64,000 nucleotides of DNA from Streptomyces sp. NBC_01454 (GTDB lineage: Bacteria > Actinomycetota > Actinomycetes > Streptomycetales > Streptomycetaceae). Made by a program: the position numbers and the translations under genes. The first letter of the stretch is position 1. Each line of letters opens with the position of its first letter. The stretch spans positions 186,001 to 250,000 of the forward strand of contig NZ_CP109462.1 of the NCBI RefSeq assembly GCF_036227565.1. Reading direction: 5' to 3'. The notes under the pieces were generated by a model. The model searched no databases. It saw only the letters and a list, made by a program, of their open reading frames with translations, and was not told the origin of the DNA. This document shows, piece after piece, positions 16,147 to 23,963 of the stretch.

Positions 16147-16923
16147 TCACCGGCCATAGCGGCGCTCCCGCGCCGCGTACGAGCGCAGCGCCCGCAGCAG
16201 GTCGATCTGCCTGAACGCCGGCCACAGGACCTCAACAAAATGGACCTCGGCGTAGGCGGACTGCCACAGCAGAAACCCGGAAAGCCGCTGCTCGCCGGAG
16301 GTGCGGATGATGAAGTCGGTGTCACGACCGGCCGGGGAGTACAGGTTGTCGGAGATGTGCTCGAGGTCGAAATTCTCCGCGAGCTCCTGCGGATCCCCGC
16401 CCGCGGCGGTGTGCTTCTCAAAGGCGGTCTTGACGGCGTCGACGATCTCGCGGCGGCCGCCGTACCCGACGGCGACGTCGACCTTGAGTCCGGCGCGGCC
16501 GGAGGTGCGGTCGGCCGCGTCCTTCAGGACGCTCGCGCTTTCACCCGGCAGCAGATCCAGCGAGCCGATGATCTCGATGCGCCACTGCTCGTCGGCCGCG
16601 CAGATGCTCTGGACAGTCTCTTCGATGATCTCGATCAGCGGGCCGAGCTCGTTCGCGGGCCGGTGCAGGTTGTCGTCGGAGAGCATCCACAGCGTGACGT
16701 GCTCGATCTTGGCGGCGTCACACCAGCGCAGGAAGTCGCCGACCTTGGCCCCGCCAACGCGGTAGCCCTCACGCGGATCGTCGTGCCCGGCTCCGCGGGC
16801 CCAGCGGCGGTTGCCGTCCAGCATGATCGCGACGTGCCGAGGGCGGGGAAGGCCCTCCACCTTGCGGGCCAGGCGCCTGACGTACACCGCTTCCAACGCC
16901 GCGCGAAGCGCCCTGAGTGCCAC
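16147..16923 (-). CDS. cis-Prenyltransferase (UPP synthase family), copy 2
   Basis: A 258-residue cis-prenyltransferase with Asp36 in MLDGNRRWARG, LWMLSDDNLHRPANEL and the C-terminal RTSGEQRLSGFLLWQ. The N-terminal extension and the LSDDN variant resemble actinobacterial short-chain Z,E-FPP-type enzymes. The GTG start at 16923 has AAGGGA upstream. It is read opposite to the prenyl operon and is divergent from the cupin operon (17006), with 82 bases between. Whether it is a housekeeping gene or part of the cluster cannot be decided; its position favours the cluster. Confidence 0.87.
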   Translation of the reverse strand: MALRALRAALEAVYVRRLARKVEGLPRPRHVAIMLDGNRRWARGAGHDDPREGYRVGGAKVGDFLRWCDAAKIEHVTLWMLSDDNLHRPANELGPLIEIIEETVQSICAADEQWRIEIIGSLDLLPGESASVLKDAADRTSGRAGLKVDVAVGYGGRREIVDAVKTAFEKHTAAGGDPQELAENFDLEHISDNLYSPAGRDTDFIIRTSGEQRLSGFLLWQSAYAEVHFVEVLWPAFRQIDLLRALRSYAARERRYGR

Positions 16924-17005
16924 GCCGTGTCCCTTCGATCAACAACCACGGGTTTCCGGACGCAACCGTATCGCCACGGAGGCCCACGGAAAGGACGTTC
17001 ACCCC

Positions 17006-17695
17006 ATGCCCCCAACGGATCTCGCCACCGCCCTGGACCTGATCAACTGGGACAACCCGCGCCAATGCGCGGCCGACACGAGCACGGCCCTGCGCGTCCT
17101 GGCCGACGACCGGGAACTGCTGACCGGTCTGGTCACCTCGATCGGCGCCGATTCCGAGCGCCTGGCCCGCTGCGAGACCAACCCTCTCGTCAACCGCCTG
17201 GTCCTCGCCGAGGACACCTCCGGCGCCGACCGGTGGCAGCTGCGGCTGCACATCTTCCAGGACGGCCGGCTGGAGCTCATCCCGCACGACCACAAGTACC
17301 CCTTTGCCGTCCACGTCCTGACCGGCGGATACGCCCAGGTGTGGAACCGGCGCATCGCCGCCGCCGGACAGACAGGCCCCTTCACCTCCGCCGACCTGGC
17401 GCCCGGACTGGTCACCGTCGAGCGCCCCGGAACCGCCTACCTGTTCTCCGACTCCCTGGTGCACCAGACCGCCGTCTTCCCCGGCACCGCCACGCTGTTC
17501 CTGCGCGGCCCGGTACGCCAGCGGCGCTGGAACTCCGCTACCGACCTGCACGACACCCGCATCGACGGCGACGACGGCTCTCCCACGGACCAGCGCTACC
17601 GCCTGTCCGGCCCCATGTCCTTGTCCGAATATCGCGCCTTCGTCGCCGACCTCGAGCGGCTGGGCGTCCTCACCTCCGGAAGGATCACGCGTTGA
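17006..17695 (+). CDS. Cupin-like protein 1 with HDHKY motif
   Basis: A 229-residue protein with a small double-stranded beta-helix layout. The putative metal site His94-Asp-His96-Lys-Tyr98 lies in IPHDHKYPF, and a later LVHQT contains His153 in a Pro-Gly-rich strand. It is a paralogue of the protein at 18297-18965, which shares HDHKY, PGLVTVERPG and SLVHQT-like stretches. Cupins act as dioxygenases, epimerases or isomerases, so the reaction is open. The ATG at 17006 lies 11 bases after AAGGAC. It begins a three-gene operon. Confidence 0.75.
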   Translation: MPPTDLATALDLINWDNPRQCAADTSTALRVLADDRELLTGLVTSIGADSERLARCETNPLVNRLVLAEDTSGADRWQLRLHIFQDGRLELIPHDHKYPFAVHVLTGGYAQVWNRRIAAAGQTGPFTSADLAPGLVTVERPGTAYLFSDSLVHQTAVFPGTATLFLRGPVRQRRWNSATDLHDTRIDGDDGSPTDQRYRLSGPMSLSEYRAFVADLERLGVLTSGRITR

Positions 17696-18300
17696 CCTCT
17701 CACGCGCTCGCACACCTGGCCCCGATCGCTGCCCTGCTCAACCAAGGCAGCGCACCCGCCGACGTCCCCGACAACCCGGACATCCTCCAGGGCGGCTGGC
17801 GGCCCAGCGCGGTCCGCCAGGCCCTCGACCTGATCACTCGCGCTGACCCCCAGTTCGCCGGACGCTCGTTCACCGCCGCCGGCCACACGCATCTGCTGCT
17901 CGCCGAGGACATCGAGCACGACTGCCTGCTCTACCTGCGCCTGTACGCCGAGGGCAGTCCGGGACCGGAAGAGGCGACCGAGAAGACCGTCACCCTGACC
18001 CTCACCGGCACCAGCCACGTCGAGTGCTACCGGCACCAGGGGGACGTCGACGACGACCACCCGTGGCTGGTGCGCACCTTCGCGGAGGAGTCGATCTACG
18101 CCTGCCACCCCGGGACCCTGCGCACCATCGAGACCAGCGACGACGGCTGCCAGCTCGTCCTGGCGCGCACCGCCCTGGCCCCGACCGTGGGCGCCGCGCC
18201 GCTGACGGCCTACAGCTACCGCGAGGCGCTCGACACCGCGCAGCGGATCCTGACCGCCGCGCTGCCGGGCGACGAGACCGCCGCCGAGGTGACCGCGTGA
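17692..18300 (+). CDS. Cupin-like protein 2, divergent member
   Basis: A 202-residue protein starting at TTG 17692 (GGAAGG eight bases upstream; it overlaps the previous stop). It shares the overall layout of its two neighbours but has no HDHKY; instead it has GHTHLLLAED and TGTSHVECYRHQGD, which could supply His ligands. It is probably a diverged homologue that pairs with one of them. I do not recognise a named family, and the function is unknown. Confidence 0.65.
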   Translation: MTSHALAHLAPIAALLNQGSAPADVPDNPDILQGGWRPSAVRQALDLITRADPQFAGRSFTAAGHTHLLLAEDIEHDCLLYLRLYAEGSPGPEEATEKTVTLTLTGTSHVECYRHQGDVDDDHPWLVRTFAEESIYACHPGTLRTIETSDDGCQLVLARTALAPTVGAAPLTAYSYREALDTAQRILTAALPGDETAAEVTA

Positions 18301-18965
18301 CGACGGCGACGAACTGGCTGGAGGAACTGCCCGCCCTCGACGACAGCGACCTGCGCCTGGCCCACCGGCGCAGCCGCGACATCCTGCTCCGGCTCGGCGC
18401 CGACCGCCGTCTTCTGACGCAACTCGTCGGCGAGATCGAACACGACCCGCAGCGGATGACCGAGAGCGAGGTCCACCCCCTGATCAACCGGCTCGTGATC
18501 TACCAGGATGACGCCCGCGGCTTCCAGATCCGCCTGCACATGTCGCCCGGAGCGCGCGAACTGGTCCCGCACGACCACAAGTACACCTTCACCACCCTGG
18601 TCCTGGCCGGTGCCTACATCCACGTCTGGCGGCGGCGGACCGACACCGGGGAAGGCGAGTTCGCTTCCGGAGACCTCCAGCCGGGCCTCATCACCGTCGA
18701 GCGCCCCGGCTCGTGCTACACCCTGGGCCATCCGTTGGTGCACCAGACGGTGATGCTGCCCGGCACGGTCACCCTGTTCATGCGCGGCCCGCGGGCCAAG
18801 CCCCGCTCGCACGCCGCGCTGGACATGCTGCCCGCCGCCGACGAGTGGCCCGAGGCCTCACAGGCCGGCAAGCCCAAGCACGCGCGCGGGCAGCGGCCGG
18901 TCACGGTGGAGGAGTACCGAACCATGAGGAGGCAGCTCGTGGCCCAGGGCATCATCCACATCTGA
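18297..18965 (+). CDS. Cupin-like protein 3 with HDHKY motif
   Basis: A 222-residue paralogue of the first cupin-like protein. It has VPHDHKYTF (His92, His94) and PLVHQTVMLPGT (His149), with PGLITVERPGS between. The C-terminal EEYRTMRRQLVAQGII matches the end of the first protein (SEYRAFVADLERLGVL). The GTG start at 18297 overlaps the previous stop as GTGA. The gene ends in front of a strong hairpin. Having two HDHKY paralogues around a diverged third suggests a multi-subunit or stepwise enzyme set. Confidence 0.75.
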   Translation: MTTATNWLEELPALDDSDLRLAHRRSRDILLRLGADRRLLTQLVGEIEHDPQRMTESEVHPLINRLVIYQDDARGFQIRLHMSPGARELVPHDHKYTFTTLVLAGAYIHVWRRRTDTGEGEFASGDLQPGLITVERPGSCYTLGHPLVHQTVMLPGTVTLFMRGPRAKPRSHAALDMLPAADEWPEASQAGKPKHARGQRPVTVEEYRTMRRQLVAQGIIHI

Positions 18966-18970
18966 CCAGC

Positions 18971-18997
18971 GGGGCCGCCGCGTGTACGCGGCGCCCC
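18971..18997 (+). terminator. GC-rich terminator hairpin after cupin operon
   Basis: GGGG plus CGCCGCG pairs with CGCGGCG plus CCCC around a TGTA loop, with one bulged C, six bases after the stop codon at 18965. It is followed by CTTCC rather than a long T-run, as is common in Streptomyces. Confidence 0.65.
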
Positions 18998-19073
18998 CTT
19001 CCGCCGCTCGCCTCCACTGCGGGCGCCACCACCCCATCATTTGTCACACTGCGAGTTGGATAAGGTGCGAAGC

Positions 19074-19628
19074 GTGACTGAAGAACGCGACCCGTTGGCG
19101 TGGACGCTGAAGAACGAGCGCCCCGAGCCCGCCGGCTACCTGAAGGTGCGCTGCCGCACCTACACCCAGCCCAACGGCAAGGACTCCGACTGGGACATCC
19201 TGCAAGGCCCCCGGACCGTCGCCCTGGTGGCGTTCACCGAAGACGACCAGGGCATCCTCGTCCGCCAGTACCGCCCCGGCCCGGGCAAGGTCTTGGCCGA
19301 GCTCCCCGGCGGCCTCGTCGGGCCCGACGAGGACGTGGTGGCCGCCGCCGTTCGTGAACTGCTCGAGGAGACCGGCTTCCAGGCGGGGACGGCCGAGGTC
19401 GTCATGCAGACCTTCTTGGCGTCCTACGCCACCCACGTCCGGTACGCGGTGCTGGCCCGGGACTGCCGCAAGGTCGCCGAGCCGACCCCGGACGCGGAGG
19501 AGTTCGTCGAGCCGGTGACCCTGCCGCAGGACGAGTACGTGGCCCATCTCCTCGGCGGTCAGTACACCGACGCGGACATGGGCCTGGCCGGACTCGTGGC
19601 GGCGGGCCTGCTCAAGCAGACAGGTTGA
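19074..19628 (+). CDS. Nudix hydrolase (ADP-sugar pyrophosphatase type)
   Basis: A 184-residue protein with a complete Nudix box from GGLVGPDE to RELLEETGF (G-x5-E-x7-REL-x-EE-x-G). The layout, with GILVRQYRPGPGK before the box, is like ADP-ribose and ADP-sugar pyrophosphatases. I chose the GTG at 19074 (AAGGTG upstream) over a GTG/TTG further upstream at 19041. The last 17 bases overlap the end of the convergent phosphomutase gene. It may hydrolyse a sugar nucleotide or a misformed intermediate. Confidence 0.88.
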   Translation: MTEERDPLAWTLKNERPEPAGYLKVRCRTYTQPNGKDSDWDILQGPRTVALVAFTEDDQGILVRQYRPGPGKVLAELPGGLVGPDEDVVAAAVRELLEETGFQAGTAEVVMQTFLASYATHVRYAVLARDCRKVAEPTPDAEEFVEPVTLPQDEYVAHLLGGQYTDADMGLAGLVAAGLLKQTG

Positions 19629-20952
19629 ACCCCGGGCCCCCCAGGGCCCGGGTGAGGTGTTCGACGACCGGGACCGGCGCCTCGATGTAAAGACGGGTGG
19701 CGGGTTCGGTTCCCGAGGCGCGTACGGCGATCCGGCCGTGCGCGCCGTCGTCGTAGACGACCGGATCGCCGGAGTGGTCGGCCCGCCAGCCCGGCAGCAG
19801 CTTCGGCAGTTGGTGCAGCACGTCGGTCAGCGGCTCGGGCACGGTGTGCACGAGCTGGGTGTGCGGGTGCGCGCGCCGTACGTCGGCGACCGCGTCGTCC
19901 AGGGCCTCCAGGGTCGGGAACGCGTGGAGGACGGCGGTCAGCGCAGCGAGGCTGTCGCGCTCGAAGTAGCTGCGGCTGCCGCTGACATGGACGAGGGCGC
20001 CGTTCGGTTCCAGGCCGAGAGTCGGCTTGGGGTTGTTCTGCCAGGCGGTGACGATGTGCTTGAACCCGACGGGCGTCTCGGTGACCCGTAGCCCGGGCCG
20101 GGCGCGCTTGGCCGCCCGTACCGCCATGCGCGGGGCGACCGCCGTGGTGATCAGCCGGTCGACCGGCAGGCCCGCGTACAGCAAAGCTGCGGCCTGCTCG
20201 GGGCTGCCGATGTAGCCCGAGCGGCGGCTGAACAGCACGAGCCGGTCGCCGTCACCGTCGGTCATCGCCAGCAGCGCCGACCGGGCCTGATGTTCCAGGA
20301 GTTCGCGAGCGGTCTGCTCGGCCTGGGGGCGGGGGACGGGGTCGGGGGTGCGGCCGGCGAAGAAGGGCAGCGGGCGGGCCCGCAGGATCCGGACCGCTTC
20401 GAGATGGCCGGCCAGGGCTCCGACAGCGCCGTGGGCGGCGTCCAGGAGCACGTCGGCGTCGAAGTGGGTGGCGGCTTCGTCGAGGGCGGCGCCGGTGGCT
20501 GCGGCGTACGGGGCGAGGACGTCGATGGCGGGGTGGTTGCGCTGGGGCAGGCGGCCCGGGTCGAGGACGGCGCCGGGTGGCGGCTGGGGCCACACGATGC
20601 CGTGACCGGCGGCGTTGCGGAGCTTCATGCCGATGTAGCCGGGCGGGTTGTGGCTGGCGGTGATGATGACGGCCGCGCTCAGGTCGGCGGCCTGGTGGAC
20701 GAGCCAGCCGCAGGCGGGGGTGGGGGCCGGTGTGGTGGCCAGGTGCGCGGTGATGCCGTGCTCGGCCAGGAGGTCGGCGGCGAGCCGGGCGAGTTCGGGG
20801 GCGCCGGCGCGGCCGTCGTAGCCGACCAGGACGTTCTCGCCGAGCACGTCGCGCTCGGCGCAATGGTCGAGGGCGGCCAGCAGGTGCGGCTCTGCGAAGC
20901 CGGGCCCGGGCAGGCCGCGCCAGCCGTCGGTGGTGGTGGGAGCGGAGGACAT
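19612..20952 (-). CDS. Phosphohexomutase (phosphoglucomutase/phosphomannomutase family)
   Basis: A 446-residue alpha-D-phosphohexomutase. Active-site Ser100 is in TASHNPPGY, the Mg-binding DGDGD at 232-236, and the phosphate-binding VRASGTEPATRLYIE is near 412. The sugar-binding loop reads LEPNGALVHV instead of the usual GEESGH/GEMSGH, so the substrate may not be glucose or mannose phosphate. It is the last gene of the NRPS/cyclitol operon, 22 bases after the IMPase-like gene. It would interconvert 1- and 6/7-phosphates before nucleotidylation, as in C7-cyclitol pathways. The substrate is inferred. Confidence 0.85.
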   Translation of the reverse strand: MSSAPTTTDGWRGLPGPGFAEPHLLAALDHCAERDVLGENVLVGYDGRAGAPELARLAADLLAEHGITAHLATTPAPTPACGWLVHQAADLSAAVIITASHNPPGYIGMKLRNAAGHGIVWPQPPPGAVLDPGRLPQRNHPAIDVLAPYAAATGAALDEAATHFDADVLLDAAHGAVGALAGHLEAVRILRARPLPFFAGRTPDPVPRPQAEQTARELLEHQARSALLAMTDGDGDRLVLFSRRSGYIGSPEQAAALLYAGLPVDRLITTAVAPRMAVRAAKRARPGLRVTETPVGFKHIVTAWQNNPKPTLGLEPNGALVHVSGSRSYFERDSLAALTAVLHAFPTLEALDDAVADVRRAHPHTQLVHTVPEPLTDVLHQLPKLLPGWRADHSGDPVVYDDGAHGRIAVRASGTEPATRLYIEAPVPVVEHLTRALGGPGFNLSA

Positions 20953-20974
20953 GCGGTGGATCTCCTGAAGGGTG

Positions 20975-21787
20975 TCAACGGGCGGGGCGCATCAGAGGCT
21001 TGAGGTCGCCGGCCGGGCGCGGGGCGTGGGAGGTGGCCAGCCACCCGTCGAGGCGCGCGGGCCGGGTGCGGGCGAGGTCGCGGCCCGCCGGGTCGCGGAC
21101 TTCTCCGCCGGCGGCGTGGACTGCCAGCGCGGCGGCGGCGTAGTCCCAGGGCGCCGCGCTGCCGCGAGCGGCGGGAAGGTATGCGGCGGCCCGGGCACGT
21201 CCGAGCGCCACGAGGATCATCTTGACGCTGGCCGTGGGCACGGCGGCCACGGGCCGACTGGGGAGCAGCCGGGCGGCCAGTTCGGTGTGGCGGGGGCTGG
21301 TCACCACGATGTCCGGGGCGAACGTGGGGAGACGGTCGACGTCTCCCGTGACGGTCAGCGCGGAACCGGAGACGCTCACCCGCAGCTGGTAGGCGGGCAG
21401 GTCGACGATCGCCTGGACTGGCCGTCCCGAGCGGACCAGGCAGACGGCGATCGCGAAGTCCGGGCTACCCTCCAGGAAGGGGGCGGTGCCGTCGAGCGGG
21501 TCGACCAGGGCGCAGTCGTCGGGGATGGGCCCGATGCTCTCGCGTCCCTCCTCGGCGATGACCGGCAGACCGGGCCATGCCTGCTCGAGCGCGGCCGTAA
21601 TCAAGTCCTGTAGGCGCAGGTCAAGTTCGGTGACGGGCTCCATGCCGCCGTGGACGCTGCGCTTGAACCGGACGAGCTCCGGGCCGCTCCGGAAGGCATC
21701 GATCTCGGATGTCGCCTTGTCCAGTACCGGGTCGAGCACGGCGCCAAGCAGTGGGCCTTGGAGCGGTAGGGGATCGGCGGTGGTCAC
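20975..21787 (-). CDS. Inositol-monophosphatase-family phosphatase
   Basis: A 270-residue protein of the IMPase/FBPase/CysQ fold. It has VIAEEG at 77-82, the metal-binding DPLDGT at 96-101 and WDYAAAALAVHAAGG near 218. It removes phosphate from a cyclitol, sugar or nucleotide 3'-phosphate. The GTG at 21787 overlaps the kinase stop as GTGA. Between a sugar kinase and a phosphomutase, a role in trimming a cyclitol phosphate is likely but not proven. Confidence 0.85.
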   Translation of the reverse strand: MTTADPLPLQGPLLGAVLDPVLDKATSEIDAFRSGPELVRFKRSVHGGMEPVTELDLRLQDLITAALEQAWPGLPVIAEEGRESIGPIPDDCALVDPLDGTAPFLEGSPDFAIAVCLVRSGRPVQAIVDLPAYQLRVSVSGSALTVTGDVDRLPTFAPDIVVTSPRHTELAARLLPSRPVAAVPTASVKMILVALGRARAAAYLPAARGSAAPWDYAAAALAVHAAGGEVRDPAGRDLARTRPARLDGWLATSHAPRPAGDLKPLMRPAR

Positions 21788-22821
21788 GAGCGAGTTCCTC
21801 CGGCTGCTGGAGGAGCGGGGTCGGCATGGGTCGGCAGCGCTGCTGCCAGCGGCGTCAGTGCGTCCGGTGTCAGCCACAGATCCCGTAGGTGCAGCAGGTC
21901 CTCCGGCCGTCCCTTGGGGGTGTGCTGGAGGAGGGCGGCGGGCGGAAGGTTTTCGTGGGCCCAGGACATGAAGTGCCCGCGCAGGAGGGTTGCTTCTGTC
22001 AGCAGGGAGCCGGACAGCAACAAGGTGTAGTCCGTGCCGGTGGTGATTCCGGTGGTCCGGCACACCGCGGCCGCCCCGACAGTCAGTTCGGCGGCGGCTC
22101 TCTCGACGAGCTGGCCGGCCACGGTGTCGCCGTCCTCGGCTGCCTCCAGGACGTGCTGGGCGAAGGAGGCGACGAGCGGCTTGGTGCCCTCCGCGCGGTA
22201 GACGTGGAAGAAAAGACCCTCTCCGAGGCCTCCTCCAGCATGGGCCCCGTCGGCACACCACTGGCGGGCCAGGCCGGTGAGCGTGGTGTCCGGGCCCCGT
22301 CCGTCCAGGGAGCGGACAGCGGCGCGCAGCCCCGCGGTGCCCAGGTCGTGGCCTCCGCCTTCGTCGGACAGCAGCCACTCCAGACCCGAAGAGCGCGCCC
22401 AGCGGGCGCCGTTGCGTGCGGCGAACCCGGTACCGGTGCCGCAGTTGACCACGCACACCGGGCCCTTTGCGGACAGAAGAAGAGGGGTGAGGTCGTTGGT
22501 GACCAGCACCGGCGCGGCCATCGGACCGACACTGGACAGAGCGCGGCGTACCAGGGCGGCGAAGTCCCCGGCCGCCGCGCGAGTGGAGGCAGCGCCGTGC
22601 GCGGCGACGACGCCCATCGGGGCCGTGCCTGGATCGTCCCAGACCCGATCGATGAGGTCGACGAGCCTGTGCACGGCACGCTTCTCACCGACCGACCGCG
22701 GGTTGGTGGATGGCCCCTCGGTGGTGGCGAGGATCGTGTCGCCGTTGGCAGTGGCTGCCCAGGTGTGGCTGCCGCCTCCTTCGAGCAGCAGCCAGGGCAG
22801 GGCGTGTGGTGGGCGGGTCAT
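21784..22821 (-). CDS. Sugar kinase of the BadF/NAGK (ASKHA) family
   Basis: A 345-residue ATPase-fold kinase. The N-terminal phosphate loop is EGGGSHTWA (14-22), where the usual motif is D-G-G-G-T-x, so it is slightly unusual. Adenosine-binding and catalytic elements follow: TNDLTP near 108, CGTGTGF at 127-133 and SDEGGGHDLG at 152-161. This resembles N-acetylglucosamine kinase. The ATG at 22821 overlaps the cyclase stop as ATGA. It could phosphorylate a cyclitol or sugar made by the adjacent cyclase. Confidence 0.82.
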   Translation of the reverse strand: MTRPPHALPWLLLEGGGSHTWAATANGDTILATTEGPSTNPRSVGEKRAVHRLVDLIDRVWDDPGTAPMGVVAAHGAASTRAAAGDFAALVRRALSSVGPMAAPVLVTNDLTPLLLSAKGPVCVVNCGTGTGFAARNGARWARSSGLEWLLSDEGGGHDLGTAGLRAAVRSLDGRGPDTTLTGLARQWCADGAHAGGGLGEGLFFHVYRAEGTKPLVASFAQHVLEAAEDGDTVAGQLVERAAAELTVGAAAVCRTTGITTGTDYTLLLSGSLLTEATLLRGHFMSWAHENLPPAALLQHTPKGRPEDLLHLRDLWLTPDALTPLAAALPTHADPAPPAAGGTRS

Positions 22822-23963
22822 GGGCGGGCCGCCAGGTCGTTGAGGGCCTTGTCGAAGGCGGGACGGTCGATGTCGTCGGTGATGGAGCAGTGGCCGGGCC
22901 GGTGCGGGAGAACGAGGTGAAGGGGCCCGTTGCGGACCCGGCGCACCCTGGCGATGCCGTCCCACACGGCGTCCCGCATCTCGTCGGGGATGGTGACGGG
23001 CAGCTGGTAGGCGGCCAGCAGGTTCAGGACGCGGTCGCGGTCCTCAAGCTCGCTCTCCCCGGTGAGGTAGGCGTGCGCGGCCGCGACCGCGGTACCGGCG
23101 GCGACGGCTTCGCCGTGCAGGATCCGGTAGCCGGTGGCTGCCTCGTAGGGGTGCCCGACGCAGTGCCCGAGGTTCAGCAGTCTCCGCAGGTCCTTCTGCT
23201 CGAAAGGGTCCGGGGCGAGCAGCATCAGCTTCGCCCCGATCGCGTCGCGCACGATTGCGGTCAGCGCCTGGCCGTCCGGCAGAGGGTTCGCGGACTTCTC
23301 CAGACGCGCGAAGAGCCGGGGGTCGGTGATCAGCGCAACCTTGATCACTTCGGCGAGCCCGGCCCGGATGTGCCGGTCGGGGAGGGTGGAGGTCAGCGAT
23401 GGGTCGATGTAGACCCCGGCGGGATGGTGGAAGGCGCCGAGCAGGTTCTTGACCGCGTCGTAGTCGATGCCTCCCTTGCCGCCGATCGCAGCGTCGACCT
23501 GGGCCAGGACCGTGGTGGGCACCAGCGCGTACGGCACGCCCCGCATGTAGAGCGCCGCGGCGGCCGTGACCAGGTCGCACACCACGCCGCCCCCCACGCC
23601 CAGGAGCAGCGTGCGGCGGGTCGCTCCGTGGTGGTGCAGGGCGCGGATCAGGTTGTTCAGGCCTTCGGGGGACTTGCTGTGCTCCCCGGCCGGGACCGGC
23701 ACGGTGCAGAACCGCAGCCCGGTGCGCACCACGGCGGCGGTGATGGCGCCCAGGTGGTGCTCGGCCGCGCCCGTATCGATCACGATGACGATCTCTGGCG
23801 CCTCCAACTGGGTGGCGAGCGAACCGAGATGGTTGCTGAGCCCGTCGGTGGTGAGCCCTTGAGCCAGGTGGATGCGGTACGTGTCGGCCCGGTGGGCGGT
23901 GACGGTGAAGATGTCGTCGGCGGCGTCGACGGCCAGCCGGGACGAGGAGGCCGGGGCGCTCAC
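22818..23963 (-). CDS. Sugar-phosphate cyclase (3-dehydroquinate synthase family)
   Basis: A 381-residue protein of the DHQ synthase superfamily. It has NAD-binding GVGGGVVCD at 122-130, PTTVLAQVDAAIGGKGG around 149-165 with Asp157 and Lys163, K172-N, Glu205 in AGLAEVIK, then NLGHCVGHPYEA and ILHGEAV for metal ligands. The GGK motif resembles DHQ or 2-deoxy-scyllo-inosose synthases, while VIKVALI recalls sedoheptulose-7-phosphate cyclases, so the substrate is ambiguous. The GTG overlaps the transketolase stop as GTGA. With transketolase and kinase genes alongside, a dedicated cyclitol pathway is likely rather than shikimate synthesis. Confidence 0.86.
   Translation of the reverse strand: MSAPASSSRLAVDAADDIFTVTAHRADTYRIHLAQGLTTDGLSNHLGSLATQLEAPEIVIVIDTGAAEHHLGAITAAVVRTGLRFCTVPVPAGEHSKSPEGLNNLIRALHHHGATRRTLLLGVGGGVVCDLVTAAAALYMRGVPYALVPTTVLAQVDAAIGGKGGIDYDAVKNLLGAFHHPAGVYIDPSLTSTLPDRHIRAGLAEVIKVALITDPRLFARLEKSANPLPDGQALTAIVRDAIGAKLMLLAPDPFEQKDLRRLLNLGHCVGHPYEAATGYRILHGEAVAAGTAVAAAHAYLTGESELEDRDRVLNLLAAYQLPVTIPDEMRDAVWDGIARVRRVRNGPLHLVLPHRPGHCSITDDIDRPAFDKALNDLAARP

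Noticed and set aside
15649..17691. Long plus-strand frame (883 codons) running into the second cupin-like gene
   Set aside because: Only the last 202 codons from TTG 17692 look like a protein; the rest is shadow of neighbouring genes on both strands.
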